Below are positions 5,907 to 14,001 of a DNA stretch of 21,269 bases, one piece after another. The stretch spans positions 1 through 21,269 of the forward strand of contig USOK01000002.1 of the NCBI GenBank assembly GCA_900556295.1, written 5' to 3'. The notes under the pieces are model-generated. The model was not told the origin of the DNA. It saw nothing but the letters and a program-made list of their open reading frames with translations, and did no database searches. Position 1 is the stretch's first letter, and each line of letters starts with the position of its first letter. This stretch comes from an uncultured bacterium (GTDB taxonomy: Bacteria > Cyanobacteriota > Vampirovibrionia > Gastranaerophilales > Gastranaerophilaceae). Made by a program: the position numbers and the translations under genes.

Positions 5907-8369
5907 CTATACAAACCTTGCGGTTTTGGATAGTTTGCATGTTTTTAGTTCTTGTGGAGTTCCGCTGAAAACTACTTCTCCACCGGCTTCCCCGCCTTCA
6001 GGTCCCATATCTATAATATAATCAGCGTTTCTAATTACATCCAAATCGTGCTCAATTACGATTACCGTAGCCCCGTTGTTTATCAGAGTTTGGAATACCT
6101 CCAAAAGCGTCTGGACATCGAGCGGGTGTAGACCAATTGTCGGTTCATCAAACACAAATACAGAGTCTGACTGGGTTTTACGCATTTCGCTTGCGAGTTT
6201 CAATCTTTGTGCTTCACCGCCTGAAAGACTTGGAGTAGCTTCTCCAAGAGTTAAATAACCCAATCCTAAGTCTTGCAATACTTTCAAGCGCTGATAAACT
6301 ATTTTCAAGTCCTTACAAGCGTCGAGTGCCGTATTTACGTCCATTGCCATAAGCTCAGGTAATGCATATTTACCGTACTTAATCGTATTTGCAACCTTGG
6401 TATATCTTGAACCGCCACAGTCAGGACAAGGGATTTCTACATCAGGCAAAAATTGAACATCCAAATTTATTACACCTGTGCCATCACAAGTTGGGCAGCG
6501 GAGTTTTCCAGTGTTATAAGAAAAATCGCCGGCTTTATATTTGAGTGCCTTCGCCTTTTCAGTCTTTGCATAAACTTTTCTTAACTCGTCGTGAATATTC
6601 GCATATGTTGCAACTGTTGAACGAACATTTATTCCAATTGGCGTAGCATCAATCAGCTTCACCTGTTTAATTCCTTCAGCATCAATATTTACTATATGTT
6701 CAGGGGTTTTCTTTCCTCCAATCATTGCTTCCAGTGCCGGAACAAGGCTTTCCAAAACCATTGTCGTTTTTCCTGAGCCAGAAACGCCTGTCACAACAGT
6801 TAATCTCCCTTTTGGGATTTCAACTTGTAGGGGTTTTACCGTGTGAATTTGTTTGGTTTTAAGTTGAATTTTTCCGTGTTCAAAAATTTGCTCAGCATTA
6901 ATTTTTGGTCTAACAAGAATTTTTTCTTTTTCAGAAAGGAATTTTCCAATAATTGAATTTTTGTTGTTTTCAAGTTCTTTAACAGTACCTTCTGCAATGA
7001 CATAACCGCCATTTATACCGGCTTTTGGCCCCATTTCCACAATCCAATCTGATTCTTTCAAAATCTGCGCATCATGGTCAACCAAGATTACAGAATTTCC
7101 ATCATCTACAAGGTCATGGATTACACCGCTCAAACCAACGATATTTGACGGATGAAGTCCAATAGAAGGTTCATCGAGCACGTATAATACGCCTGTAGTA
7201 CGATTTCTTACCGCTCTAGCTAATTGCATTCTCTGTCTTTCTCCGGTCGAAAGAGTTGAGGACGCTCTATCAAGAGTCAAGTAGCCCAAACCTAAGTCCA
7301 TTAGGCGTTTTGCAACGGATTGAAAAGACTCACAAATACTTTTTGCCATTGGTTGCATTTTGTCAGGCAAAGATTTTGGTACTTTTTCAACCCATTCAAC
7401 AAGTTCAGAAAGTGTCATTTGACAAGCTTTGTCAAGTGTTATGCCTATAAGTTTTGGTGCTCTAGCCTTTTCGGATAAACGAGTTCCACCACAGTCAGGA
7501 CAAATATCTTGTTTCAAAAATTTTTCAACTCGTTTCATGCTCTTTTCGTCTTTGACTTTAGAAAGTGCATTTTCAACTGTATAAACCGCATTGTAATATG
7601 TAAAATCAAGTTCACCCGCCTGATTTGTGTTTTTAGCTTTGTAGAAAATATGTTTTTTCTCTGCAGGTCCGTTATAGACAATATCCTTTTCTTTATCGGT
7701 CAAATCTTTGAATGGAATATTTGTACGTACCCCCATTTCTCGGCAAACATCAGTCATCAAAGACCACATGAGACTGTTCCACGGAGCAACAGCTCCATCG
7801 TCAATGCTGATAGAATCATCCGGCACAAGTGTAGATTTGTCAACGGTTCTTACAATTCCTGTGCCACCGCAAGTTTTGCAAGCTCCTTGGCTATTGAAAG
7901 CTAGTTCTTCTGCTGACGGCGCATAAAAATGCTCTCCGCAAGCAGGGCAAACAAGCTCTTGCTCTGAAGCGACAGCCAATGACGGCTCAACATAGTGACC
8001 ATTCGGACATTTATGACTTGCGAGTCTTGAAAACATCAATCTAAGACTGTTTAGTAGCTCAGTACCTGTCCCAAAAGTGCTTCTAACCCCGGGGATGGCA
8101 GGTCTTTGGTGGAGCGCAAGAGATGCTGGTACGTACAAAACTTCGTCCACAAGAGCTTTTTCAGCCTGTGTCATTCGTCGTCTTGTGTAAGTTGAAAGTG
8201 CTTCCAAGTATCTTCTAGAACCTTCAGAATACAAAACCCCAAGTGCAAGAGAAGATTTTCCAGAACCCGAAACCCCTGCAATGCCTACAATTTTGTTCAA
8301 CGGAATATCAACATTTATATTTTTTAAGTTGTGAACTTTCGCTCCACGAATTTTTATTTTATCAACCAT
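5907..8369 (-). CDS. UvrA-like ABC ATPase lacking the UvrB-binding domain (UvrA2/DrrC type)
   Basis: An 820-residue tandem ABC ATPase of the excinuclease UvrA family. ATP sites: Walker A GVSGSGKSS (32-40) and GVSGSGKTT (528-536), signatures STGERQR (374-380) and SGGEAQR (716-722), Walker B VLDEPSIGLHP (398-407) and VFDEPTIGLHP (739-749). Zinc knuckle cysteines occur around 121-168, 290-293, 625-628 and 648-651. True UvrA is about 940 residues. Here the first zinc module begins at residue 121 instead of about 250, so the UvrB-binding domain is missing, as in UvrA2 and the drug-resistance protein DrrC. A role in DNA binding or drug tolerance, not standard excision repair, is inferred. No Shine-Dalgarno sequence precedes the ATG. 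An HxlR regulator follows. Confidence 0.93.
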   Translation of the reverse strand: MVDKIKIRGAKVHNLKNINVDIPLNKIVGIAGVSGSGKSSLALGVLYSEGSRRYLEALSTYTRRRMTQAEKALVDEVLYVPASLALHQRPAIPGVRSTFGTGTELLNSLRLMFSRLASHKCPNGHYVEPSLAVASEQELVCPACGEHFYAPSAEELAFNSQGACKTCGGTGIVRTVDKSTLVPDDSISIDDGAVAPWNSLMWSLMTDVCREMGVRTNIPFKDLTDKEKDIVYNGPAEKKHIFYKAKNTNQAGELDFTYYNAVYTVENALSKVKDEKSMKRVEKFLKQDICPDCGGTRLSEKARAPKLIGITLDKACQMTLSELVEWVEKVPKSLPDKMQPMAKSICESFQSVAKRLMDLGLGYLTLDRASSTLSTGERQRMQLARAVRNRTTGVLYVLDEPSIGLHPSNIVGLSGVIHDLVDDGNSVILVDHDAQILKESDWIVEMGPKAGINGGYVIAEGTVKELENNKNSIIGKFLSEKEKILVRPKINAEQIFEHGKIQLKTKQIHTVKPLQVEIPKGRLTVVTGVSGSGKTTMVLESLVPALEAMIGGKKTPEHIVNIDAEGIKQVKLIDATPIGINVRSTVATYANIHDELRKVYAKTEKAKALKYKAGDFSYNTGKLRCPTCDGTGVINLDVQFLPDVEIPCPDCGGSRYTKVANTIKYGKYALPELMAMDVNTALDACKDLKIVYQRLKVLQDLGLGYLTLGEATPSLSGGEAQRLKLASEMRKTQSDSVFVFDEPTIGLHPLDVQTLLEVFQTLINNGATVIVIEHDLDVIRNADYIIDMGPEGGEAGGEVVFSGTPQELKTCKLSKTARFV

Positions 8370-8378
8370 AATATTATA

Positions 8379-8407
8379 AATTTACATTTATATAATGAGT
8401 GTGTCAA
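8379..8407 (-). promoter_or_regulatory. Promoter of the UvrA-like gene, probably leaderless
   Basis: On the minus strand a perfect TTGACA (8402-8407) is followed after exactly 17 bases by TAAATT (8379-8384). Transcription would start at about 8372, only 2-3 bases before the ATG at 8369. An alternative -10, TATAAT at 8373-8378, lies even closer. No Shine-Dalgarno sequence is present between promoter and start. Confidence 0.5.
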
Positions 8408-8456
8408 GTGGAATAAAAAAAAGAAAAAGATGCGTAAATACACCACAGTTGTTTCG

Positions 8457-8481
8457 GTAGGTTTGGGCTTCACAGCCTAAC
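8457..8481 (+). repeat. REP element (GTAG + palindrome)
   Basis: GTAG (8457-8460) heads the imperfect palindrome GTTTGGGCT-TCAC-AGCCTAAC, followed by AA. It lies in the 177-base divergent spacer between the UvrA-like gene and rimI. A further GTCGGAAT word, the arm of the 5779 hairpin, occurs at 8491-8498. The head and palindrome layout matches REP sequences mobilised by RAYT (Y1) transposases. Confidence 0.6.
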
Positions 8482-8546
8482 AATATCATTGTCGGAATGA
8501 CGTTTTGAAAGTTTCACTTTTCACTTATTTATGTTAAAATTAACTT

Positions 8547-9080
8547 ATGAAACAGGATATTTTGTCTATAAAAATTAAACCTATGGAAAAGTCCGATGTT
8601 GATGCTGTGATTGCGATTGAAGAAAAGGCATACGGCTCGCATCATTGGTCAAAAGATTCGGTTATGGGCGAACTTTCTAATGATTTGGCGAGATACTTTA
8701 GTGTGTTTGATGAAAATGAAAATTTAATTGCTTATTGCGGGTGTTGGCAAATTCTTGAGGAAGTGCATATTACAAATATTGCTGTTGATATTGATTTTAG
8801 ACAAAGACATATTGGTGAAGCGATGTTAAAAACTATAATTGATGAATGTTATCGCAATATGGCAAAGTATATTACACTTGAGGTTAGAGTCGGAAACAAG
8901 CCAGCAATAGGGCTTTATGAGAAATACGGATTTAAGTCACTCGGAACTAGAAAAGGCTATTATCAAGATAATAATGAAGATGCCTTAATAATGTGGACAG
9001 AAAACATTTTTTACGATAAATTTAAATCAGAATATGAAAAAAATATCGCTGTTCTAAAGGGGAAAATTAATATTTTATGA
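8547..9080 (+). CDS. rimI: GNAT N-acetyltransferase, RimI-like
   Basis: A 177-residue GCN5-related acetyltransferase. RimI acetylates the N-terminal alanine of ribosomal protein S18. Visible features are an N-terminal beta strand and helix with IEEKAYGSHHWSKDSV (the W-S/T element seen in RimI), strand 4 HITNIAVDIDFRQRHIGEAM with the acetyl-CoA pyrophosphate loop RQRHIGEA, and the C-terminal core LEVRVGNKPAIGLYEKYGF, strongly RimI-like. About 25 extra C-terminal residues exceed the usual length of near 150. No Shine-Dalgarno sequence is seen before the ATG. The stop overlaps the bioY start by four bases (ATGA), so the two are co-translated. Confidence 0.85.
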   Translation: MKQDILSIKIKPMEKSDVDAVIAIEEKAYGSHHWSKDSVMGELSNDLARYFSVFDENENLIAYCGCWQILEEVHITNIAVDIDFRQRHIGEAMLKTIIDECYRNMAKYITLEVRVGNKPAIGLYEKYGFKSLGTRKGYYQDNNEDALIMWTENIFYDKFKSEYEKNIAVLKGKINIL

Positions 9081-9739
9081 CTAACGACACTAGTGCACCG
9101 AAAATCAGAGTTGTAAAAAAGCAAATTGAAGGTATAAGATTATCATTTGGAAGTTTATTGCTTATTTTATGCTGTACTTTTTTGATAATTCTTGCAACAT
9201 TTGTTCAATTCAATGTAAACCATTTTATTCTACCTGTCGGGGTTTTTAATGGTGAACAGTTGAATATTCACGATTTCATCCATACGTACAAACTTATTCC
9301 GCAAGTTCCGGTTATAATGTTTATTGGTGCATTTTTAGGTAGAAAGTTTGGAATATTAAGCGTTTTGCTTTATATTTTGCTGGGACTTTTTGTAATTCCT
9401 GTTTTTGCACTTGGTGGAGGTCCAAAATATGTGCTGGAATACAGTTTTGGCTATATTCTTGCGTATATTCCGGCTATATTTTTTGCCGGCTCAATTTTGA
9501 AAAGTGGTTTTACTAACAGAAATATGCTACATGCAGTGCTTGTAGGAGTTTTGACAATCCATGTAATCGGTGTTTTGTATATGCTGTTTATTGCAGGATT
9601 AAAACACGATGGTGGCGCTTTTATGGGTGGATGGATTTATTCTCAGAGCGGTATAAAAATTTTGTATGATTTTATATTCAGTTTTGCTGCAGTATTTATT
9701 GCAAAATACGCAAAAATTATTTTGTGGTTTTTCATGTAA
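9077..9739 (+). CDS. bioY: Biotin transporter substrate-binding subunit BioY (ECF S component)
   Basis: This 220-residue integral membrane protein is the S component of an energy-coupling-factor transporter for biotin. About six hydrophobic segments are evident (for example at residues 25-45, 77-93, 94-112, 123-142, 150-175 and 195-218). BioY signatures include PQVPVIMFIGAFLGRKFGIL and the substrate-site region GGGPKYVLEYSFGYILAYIP. The N-terminal 30 residues are a hydrophilic extension. It starts inside the rimI stop (ATGA overlap). No ECF ATPases or EcfT are in the window, so energising subunits must be elsewhere. It suggests biotin uptake by an auxotroph or salvager. Confidence 0.9.
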   Translation: MTNDTSAPKIRVVKKQIEGIRLSFGSLLLILCCTFLIILATFVQFNVNHFILPVGVFNGEQLNIHDFIHTYKLIPQVPVIMFIGAFLGRKFGILSVLLYILLGLFVIPVFALGGGPKYVLEYSFGYILAYIPAIFFAGSILKSGFTNRNMLHAVLVGVLTIHVIGVLYMLFIAGLKHDGGAFMGGWIYSQSGIKILYDFIFSFAAVFIAKYAKIILWFFM

Positions 9740-9781
9740 TTTTGAAAAACCATATCAGTTATAAAAAGGGGTTGATACACA

Positions 9782-10840
9782 ATGAAAATTCAAAGAGTTA
9801 GTTTTAGTAATCCATCATTTGGTTCTAATAGAAAGAAGTTTGACGTTCAAGGTCATATTGGTACAATGTATGATAATGGTCAAAAAGTTACATATAATTC
9901 GCAAAATATTATCGATACAGTTGAACCGAATAATGTGAAAAAAGTTCTTGTAAGTTCACTTTCAGGATTAAATTCTCTTGGACAAGATACATTTTGTTCA
10001 GAATCTGATTCGGCAAAAGAAATTACAGCGATGAAAGGTAACGATAACGTTAAATTGTTACCGCTTTTATCTTGTCAACCGGGGATTGCAAAAGATACAA
10101 CTGTTGCAGAACAACTTTTGAGTGAAAATAAATTTTACGGGCTAAAATTCCACCCATCTAATACGGACAAACCGATTAAAGATAATTTTGAAGCTTATTC
10201 GAAATATATTTCATTGGCAGAAAAGAAAGGATTACCTTGTGTTTTCCACTCTGTAACTGATGGGAAATCTGATCCTGCAGAGATTATAAAACTTGCAGAA
10301 CAACACCCTAAACATCCGATTATTTTATACCATATTGATTTGGCAAGCAAGCCGGAACAAATGACTAAAACAATTGATGCAATTTCGAATTCTGTAAAAG
10401 CCGGGAAATCAAATTTGTTTGTTGATATCTCTTGGTTAACAAATCTTTGGGATAACGCAGAACAGAACAAAAATACAATAAAACAAGTACTCGGAAAGCT
10501 AGGTGCTGATAGAATTTTGTTCGGCTCTGATACTCCAATTACTGAGATGGGCAACAAGGACAATTATGGTAAGTTTGCAGATTTTATCGAAGATACAGTA
10601 AAAGAATTTTATAAAGATAAACCAAAAGATGGCGAAACAGCCTTAAATAAAATCTTTTATGATAATGCAGAAGAATTGTTTATAGATAAAAATTGGTTTA
10701 ATAATGCTGAAAAAGTTCAGCCATCAAAATCAAAGGCTCTATGGATAGGTGTAGGAATTGCCGTTGCTGCAATTGCTGTTAAATGTTTCCACGGTGAAGA
10801 AAAAGCGGTTAATAATAGTCCTTCTCACGTACAAAAATAA
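9782..10840 (+). CDS. Amidohydrolase-fold (TIM-barrel) protein with N-terminal F-G tag and C-terminal membrane anchor
   Basis: A 352-residue protein resembling the amidohydrolase-2 (metal-dependent hydrolase) family. Putative metal or catalytic residues in order: D21-x-Q23-x-H25 (where the family usually has D-x-H-x-H), GLKFHP with H124, VFHS with H156, YHID with H184, and ILFGSDTP with D250. The first histidine being glutamine may alter metal binding. The extreme N terminus RVSFSNPSFGS is a short polar tag unlike the fold itself. A hydrophobic segment WIGVGIAVAAIAVKCF (about 323-338) near the C terminus could be a tail anchor. AGGGG lies 9-10 bases before the ATG. Substrate is unknown. It converges with the OppD-type gene, 5 bases apart. 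Confidence 0.75.
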   Translation: MKIQRVSFSNPSFGSNRKKFDVQGHIGTMYDNGQKVTYNSQNIIDTVEPNNVKKVLVSSLSGLNSLGQDTFCSESDSAKEITAMKGNDNVKLLPLLSCQPGIAKDTTVAEQLLSENKFYGLKFHPSNTDKPIKDNFEAYSKYISLAEKKGLPCVFHSVTDGKSDPAEIIKLAEQHPKHPIILYHIDLASKPEQMTKTIDAISNSVKAGKSNLFVDISWLTNLWDNAEQNKNTIKQVLGKLGADRILFGSDTPITEMGNKDNYGKFADFIEDTVKEFYKDKPKDGETALNKIFYDNAEELFIDKNWFNNAEKVQPSKSKALWIGVGIAVAAIAVKCFHGEEKAVNNSPSHVQK

Positions 10841-10845
10841 ATTGC

Positions 10846-11799
10846 TTATTTAATGCAAAAACAAGCACAGCAATGGTTTTCACCAATATTTTCCAGTGCA
10901 GGAACTTTTTTGGTACAAATCTCAATGCATTTGTCGCATCTTGGATGAAAACGGCAACCGGTTATATCTTGTTGAATTGATGGTGGCTGACCTTGGATTG
11001 TTTCGAGTTTGGAATTTTTGTTTGAAGGTAATGAGCGTAAAAGAGCTTGAGTGTAAGGATGTTTTGGGCTTGCGAAAAATTCTTTTGACGGTGCTGTTTC
11101 AACAATTCTGCCTGCATACATTACAGAAACAAAATCTGCATTTTCGCCAACCAGTGCCAGGTCATGGGTAATGAGAAGAATTGCTGTTTTTCTGTTTTTT
11201 TGAATTTCTTTCAATAACCTCATTATTTGCGCTTGAATTGTTACATCTAGTGCTGTTGTCGGTTCATCTGCGATTAAGATTTCAGCGTTACAGCACAATG
11301 CCATTGCGATAATTGCACGTTGCTTCATTCCACCTGAAAATTCGTGTGGATAAGCTTTCATTCTTTCTTTGGCACAAGGGATTTGAACAGCTTCCAATGC
11401 CTCAATCGCTTTTTTTACAGCTTTTTCGCCCTTTAAATTCTGATGAAGCTTGATAACTTCTAAAAGTTGATCGCCAATTGTGTAGAGCGGATTTAGAGAT
11501 GTCATAGGATCTTGCGGAATAAGTGCGATTTTATCCCCTCTGATTTTTTGCATTTCTCTTGTAGGTAATTCTAAAAGATTTTTGCCATTAAAATAAATTT
11601 CCCCATTTGTAATTTTTGCTGTTTTGGGAAGAAGTTTTAGTATACTCATTGCACTAATTGATTTTCCACAACCGGATTCTCCGACAAGAGCATGCATTTT
11701 CCCACTCTCCAGTCCAAATGAAACATCAAATAGTGCTTGTCGAAATCCACACTCGCAATTAAATCCGAGATTTAAATTTTTAACCTCTAATATATCCAT
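10846..11799 (-). CDS. Oligopeptide/dipeptide ABC transporter ATP-binding protein (OppD/DppD type)
   Basis: A 317-residue ATPase of the peptide/nickel uptake family. It has Walker A GESGCGKS, Q-loop LIPQDPMTSLNP, signature FSGGMKQRAIIAMAL, Walker B ILIADEPTTALD, the switch LLITHDLAL, and the C-terminal oligopeptide-binding extension CRFHPRCDKC with further cysteines (E-I-C, CCAC), which in DppD relatives binds an Fe-S cluster. Start is uncertain: in-frame ATGs at 11841, 11817 and 11805 also exist, and none has a clear Shine-Dalgarno sequence. 11799 matches the usual family N terminus (MDILEVKNLNLGF). No permease, OppF or binding-protein gene is adjacent in this window. Confidence 0.92.
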   Translation of the reverse strand: MDILEVKNLNLGFNCECGFRQALFDVSFGLESGKMHALVGESGCGKSISAMSILKLLPKTAKITNGEIYFNGKNLLELPTREMQKIRGDKIALIPQDPMTSLNPLYTIGDQLLEVIKLHQNLKGEKAVKKAIEALEAVQIPCAKERMKAYPHEFSGGMKQRAIIAMALCCNAEILIADEPTTALDVTIQAQIMRLLKEIQKNRKTAILLITHDLALVGENADFVSVMYAGRIVETAPSKEFFASPKHPYTQALLRSLPSNKNSKLETIQGQPPSIQQDITGCRFHPRCDKCIEICTKKVPALENIGENHCCACFCIK

Positions 11800-11914
11800 A
11801 AACATATAATACACCATACTTTGCAATATGTGAATAGTCATGTGGATGTGATTAAAAAGGTTTTAGTTCCAAAATTTCGCTTTTTGCAAAATTCTTCACT
11901 TCCCGATGTATTTA

Positions 11915-11920
11915 TATAAT
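11915..11920 (+). promoter_or_regulatory. -10 box of the seven-gene operon, probably leaderless
   Basis: A perfect TATAAT at 11915-11920 lies 9 bases before the ATG at 11930, putting the transcript start at about 11927. There is no good -35 at 17 bases (TTCTTC; TTCACT is too close). No Shine-Dalgarno sequence precedes either ATG. The box lies within the frame of the alternative ATG at 11906. Confidence 0.4.
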
Positions 11921-11929
11921 AATAAAATT

Positions 11930-12346
11930 ATGAATATTTTAAAAAAGCTGAAACCTTTAATCCCTTTTTTCGGAACGATTTTTATTGTATTGCTGTTTCA
12001 TTTTAGCAAAATGTATGCATTGAAATTTTATCCAGTGATTATGAATACATTTATTTTTTGCATTTTCTTTTCATCGCTTTTTTGTAAAGAAACAGTTATT
12101 CAAAAAGTTGCCAAAAGAATGGACGGAGAATTGACTGATTTTAGTAGAAATTATACACGAAAACTCACTTATGTTTGGTGTGTTTTTATGTTCATAAACC
12201 TTTCAATCTCTGTTGCAACAGTTTTTATGTCCGCAAAAGTTTGGGAGTTGTATAACGCTTGCATTTCATATGTTGCGTTAGGGATAATGTTCGGGGTAGA
12301 ATATATTGTGCGAATTATTTTGAGAGCGAAGTATGATAGAAAATAA
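11930..12346 (+). CDS. COG4648-type inner membrane protein of aryl polyene-like cluster
   Basis: A 138-residue membrane protein with about four hydrophobic segments. It matches the COG4648 family found in aryl polyene and flexirubin-type clusters (called ApeG as I recall). Shared motifs include KFYPVIMNTFIF, the basic loop with a conserved SRNYTRKLTYVWCVFM, and the C-terminal ELYNACISYVALGIMFGVEY. Its biochemical role is unknown; it is assumed to help organise envelope-localised assembly. An upstream ATG at 11906 adds eight residues, but the -10 box lies inside that extension, so 11930 is chosen. It opens the operon and overlaps the next gene by 14 bases. Confidence 0.85.
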   Translation: MNILKKLKPLIPFFGTIFIVLLFHFSKMYALKFYPVIMNTFIFCIFFSSLFCKETVIQKVAKRMDGELTDFSRNYTRKLTYVWCVFMFINLSISVATVFMSAKVWELYNACISYVALGIMFGVEYIVRIILRAKYDRK

Positions 12347-13583
12347 TGAACAATTTGTTTTTCACACATCAGGTTCAACAGGAGAGCCTAAAACTATTAT
12401 TAAAAGCAAGGATTGTATGCTTGCCGAAAGTCGTGATTTGGCAAAGTTTTTCAAATTCTCTCCTGATACAATTTTTGTATCTACTGTCAGTGATGAATTC
12501 ATGTATGGAACAACTTTTACGGTAATGCTTCCAAAAGCCTTAAACTGTAAAGTTGACGGCGAAAGAGTTGTGTATCCGGAAGATATAAAGGATTATGAGA
12601 AATTTGTTTTTGTATCAACTCCGTCATTTTTAGAAAAACTAGCAAAATACAATTATACATTTAAACACAACCCTGAAATGATTATTTCAGCAGGCGCAAA
12701 ACTTGATGACAAGATTTTTGGATACTTAGAAAAAATCTCAAAAGGTGTAACAGAAATCTACGGAAGTACAGAAGCCGGTGTTGTCGCATACAGACAAAAA
12801 CATAATGCAAAATTACAATTTTTTGAAAACGTAAAATACATAAACAATACAATTTCTTCACCATATTTTGATGAATCTGAATTGGAACTAAACGATGAAT
12901 TAGAGTTTTTTGAAGACGGATTTATTGTAAAAGGACGTAATGATAGAATTGTAAAAATTCAAGAAAAACGAATTTCCTTAGATGAAATCGAAAGGGATTT
13001 AAACAAAAGTAACTTGGTTAAAAAATCATATTGCCTTAAACTTGGCGATAAGCTTTGTTCGGCAATTATATTGAATAATAAAGGTGAAAAGTTCCTCGAA
13101 AATTTCGGGAAGTTAGAATTGATAAAAGCAATAAAAAAATCTGCTCCTCTCAATATAATTACCCCAAAAAAGTGGCGTTTTTTAACTAACTTGCCGACAA
13201 ATGAACGTGGGAAAATTGATGGCGCAAGGGTTAAAGAATGGTTCAATACAAATGTGACTTATCCAAATATTGTAAAGCTTGAAAATGATGGACAAAATGC
13301 AGAAATTACTCTAATTTTTCCGAAAAACAGTAACTTTTTCAAAGGGCATTTCCCTGGCTTCCCAATTCTTCCTGGGGTTGTGCAATTGTTTTTTGCAAAA
13401 GAGTTTGCAAGAGATATTTTCAACTTATATTTTGTTCCACAAAAAGTAAAAAAAGTGAAATTTTCATCAATAATCAAACCAGAAATGAAAGTCAAACTTG
13501 TCTTAACAAGAAACGAAAAATCGATTGAATATAAATATATTGACGAAGAAAAAACTTTTTCTTCCGGAACTTTTGTTTTATAA
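12333..13583 (+). CDS. Acyl-AMP ligase fused to a hot-dog 3-hydroxyacyl dehydratase
   Basis: A 416-residue two-domain protein. Residues 1-305 are an adenylate-forming ligase: P-loop TSGSTGEPK (12-20), A5 motif EIYGSTEAG (141-149), hinge GRNDRIVK (201-208) and the catalytic lysine K294 in NERGKIDG. Residues about 318-416 are a FabZ/FabA-like hot-dog domain with GHFPGFPILPGVVQL (338-352; H339 catalytic). In aryl polyene clusters these functions (ApeH AMP-ligase, ApeI dehydratase, by recall) activate the aryl starter and dehydrate the growing chain. The ligase begins only 11 residues before its P-loop, so the usual N-terminal region of about 100 residues seems absent; the upstream gene overlaps, leaving no room for it. 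It overlaps the previous gene by 14 bases. Confidence 0.9.
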   Translation: MIENNEQFVFHTSGSTGEPKTIIKSKDCMLAESRDLAKFFKFSPDTIFVSTVSDEFMYGTTFTVMLPKALNCKVDGERVVYPEDIKDYEKFVFVSTPSFLEKLAKYNYTFKHNPEMIISAGAKLDDKIFGYLEKISKGVTEIYGSTEAGVVAYRQKHNAKLQFFENVKYINNTISSPYFDESELELNDELEFFEDGFIVKGRNDRIVKIQEKRISLDEIERDLNKSNLVKKSYCLKLGDKLCSAIILNNKGEKFLENFGKLELIKAIKKSAPLNIITPKKWRFLTNLPTNERGKIDGARVKEWFNTNVTYPNIVKLENDGQNAEITLIFPKNSNFFKGHFPGFPILPGVVQLFFAKEFARDIFNLYFVPQKVKKVKFSSIIKPEMKVKLVLTRNEKSIEYKYIDEEKTFSSGTFVL

Positions 13584-13593
13584 TGAGGTTATG

Positions 13594-14001
13594 ATGGCAG
13601 TATGTGAAACTTTTATAGATGTTCAATTTTTTGACCTTGACCCGATGAATGTTGTTTGGCACGGAAATTATTTGAAATATTTGGAAAGTGCCAGATGTGA
13701 ACTGCTTTCCAAAATAGGTTATACTTATGATGATATGAAAAAAGACGGGGTTGCATATCCTGTTGCAAAAATGGATTTGAAATTTATTAAGCCGGCAACT
13801 TTTATGCAAAAATTGAAAGTTGTGACTACTATTGTTGAGTTTGAACCATCTTTAAATCTTAAATATGAAATTTTTGACGCAAAGACCGGAGAAAAAATTT
13901 TTACTGCAAAAAGTATGCAGATTTGCGTAAACATAAAAACTATGGAAAGTGTTTATACAGCCCCAAAAAGGTTTGTTGAAAGGTTAAAAAATTATGCGTA
14001 A
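13594..14001 (+). CDS. Hot-dog acyl-CoA/ACP thioesterase (4-hydroxybenzoyl-CoA thioesterase family)
   Basis: A 135-residue single-domain hot-dog thioesterase. The active-site segment FFDLDPMNVVWHGNYLKYLE (residues about 12-31) carries the D-P-M-x-x-V-x-H-x-N-Y signature of the 4HBT/YbgC family; the aspartate is the catalytic residue. The frame is open upstream into the preceding gene, but GAGG at 13585-13588 is spaced for the ATG at 13594 (an ATG at 13591 is too close). In aryl polyene clusters the thioesterase (ApeK by recall) releases or proof-reads acyl chains. It overlaps the next gene by eight bases. Confidence 0.92.
   Translation: MAVCETFIDVQFFDLDPMNVVWHGNYLKYLESARCELLSKIGYTYDDMKKDGVAYPVAKMDLKFIKPATFMQKLKVVTTIVEFEPSLNLKYEIFDAKTGEKIFTAKSMQICVNIKTMESVYTAPKRFVERLKNYA

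Noticed and set aside
5882..5912. GTATAG/CTATAC inverted repeat at the end of the UvrA-like gene as a terminator
   Set aside because: Only 6 bp with a long loop, overlapping the stop codon, and no T-tract on the minus strand.
7509..7926. Two plus-strand frames (131 and 72 residues) inside the UvrA-like gene
   Set aside because: They overlap each other and a well-supported ABC ATPase, and lack recognisable domains or a ribosome binding site.
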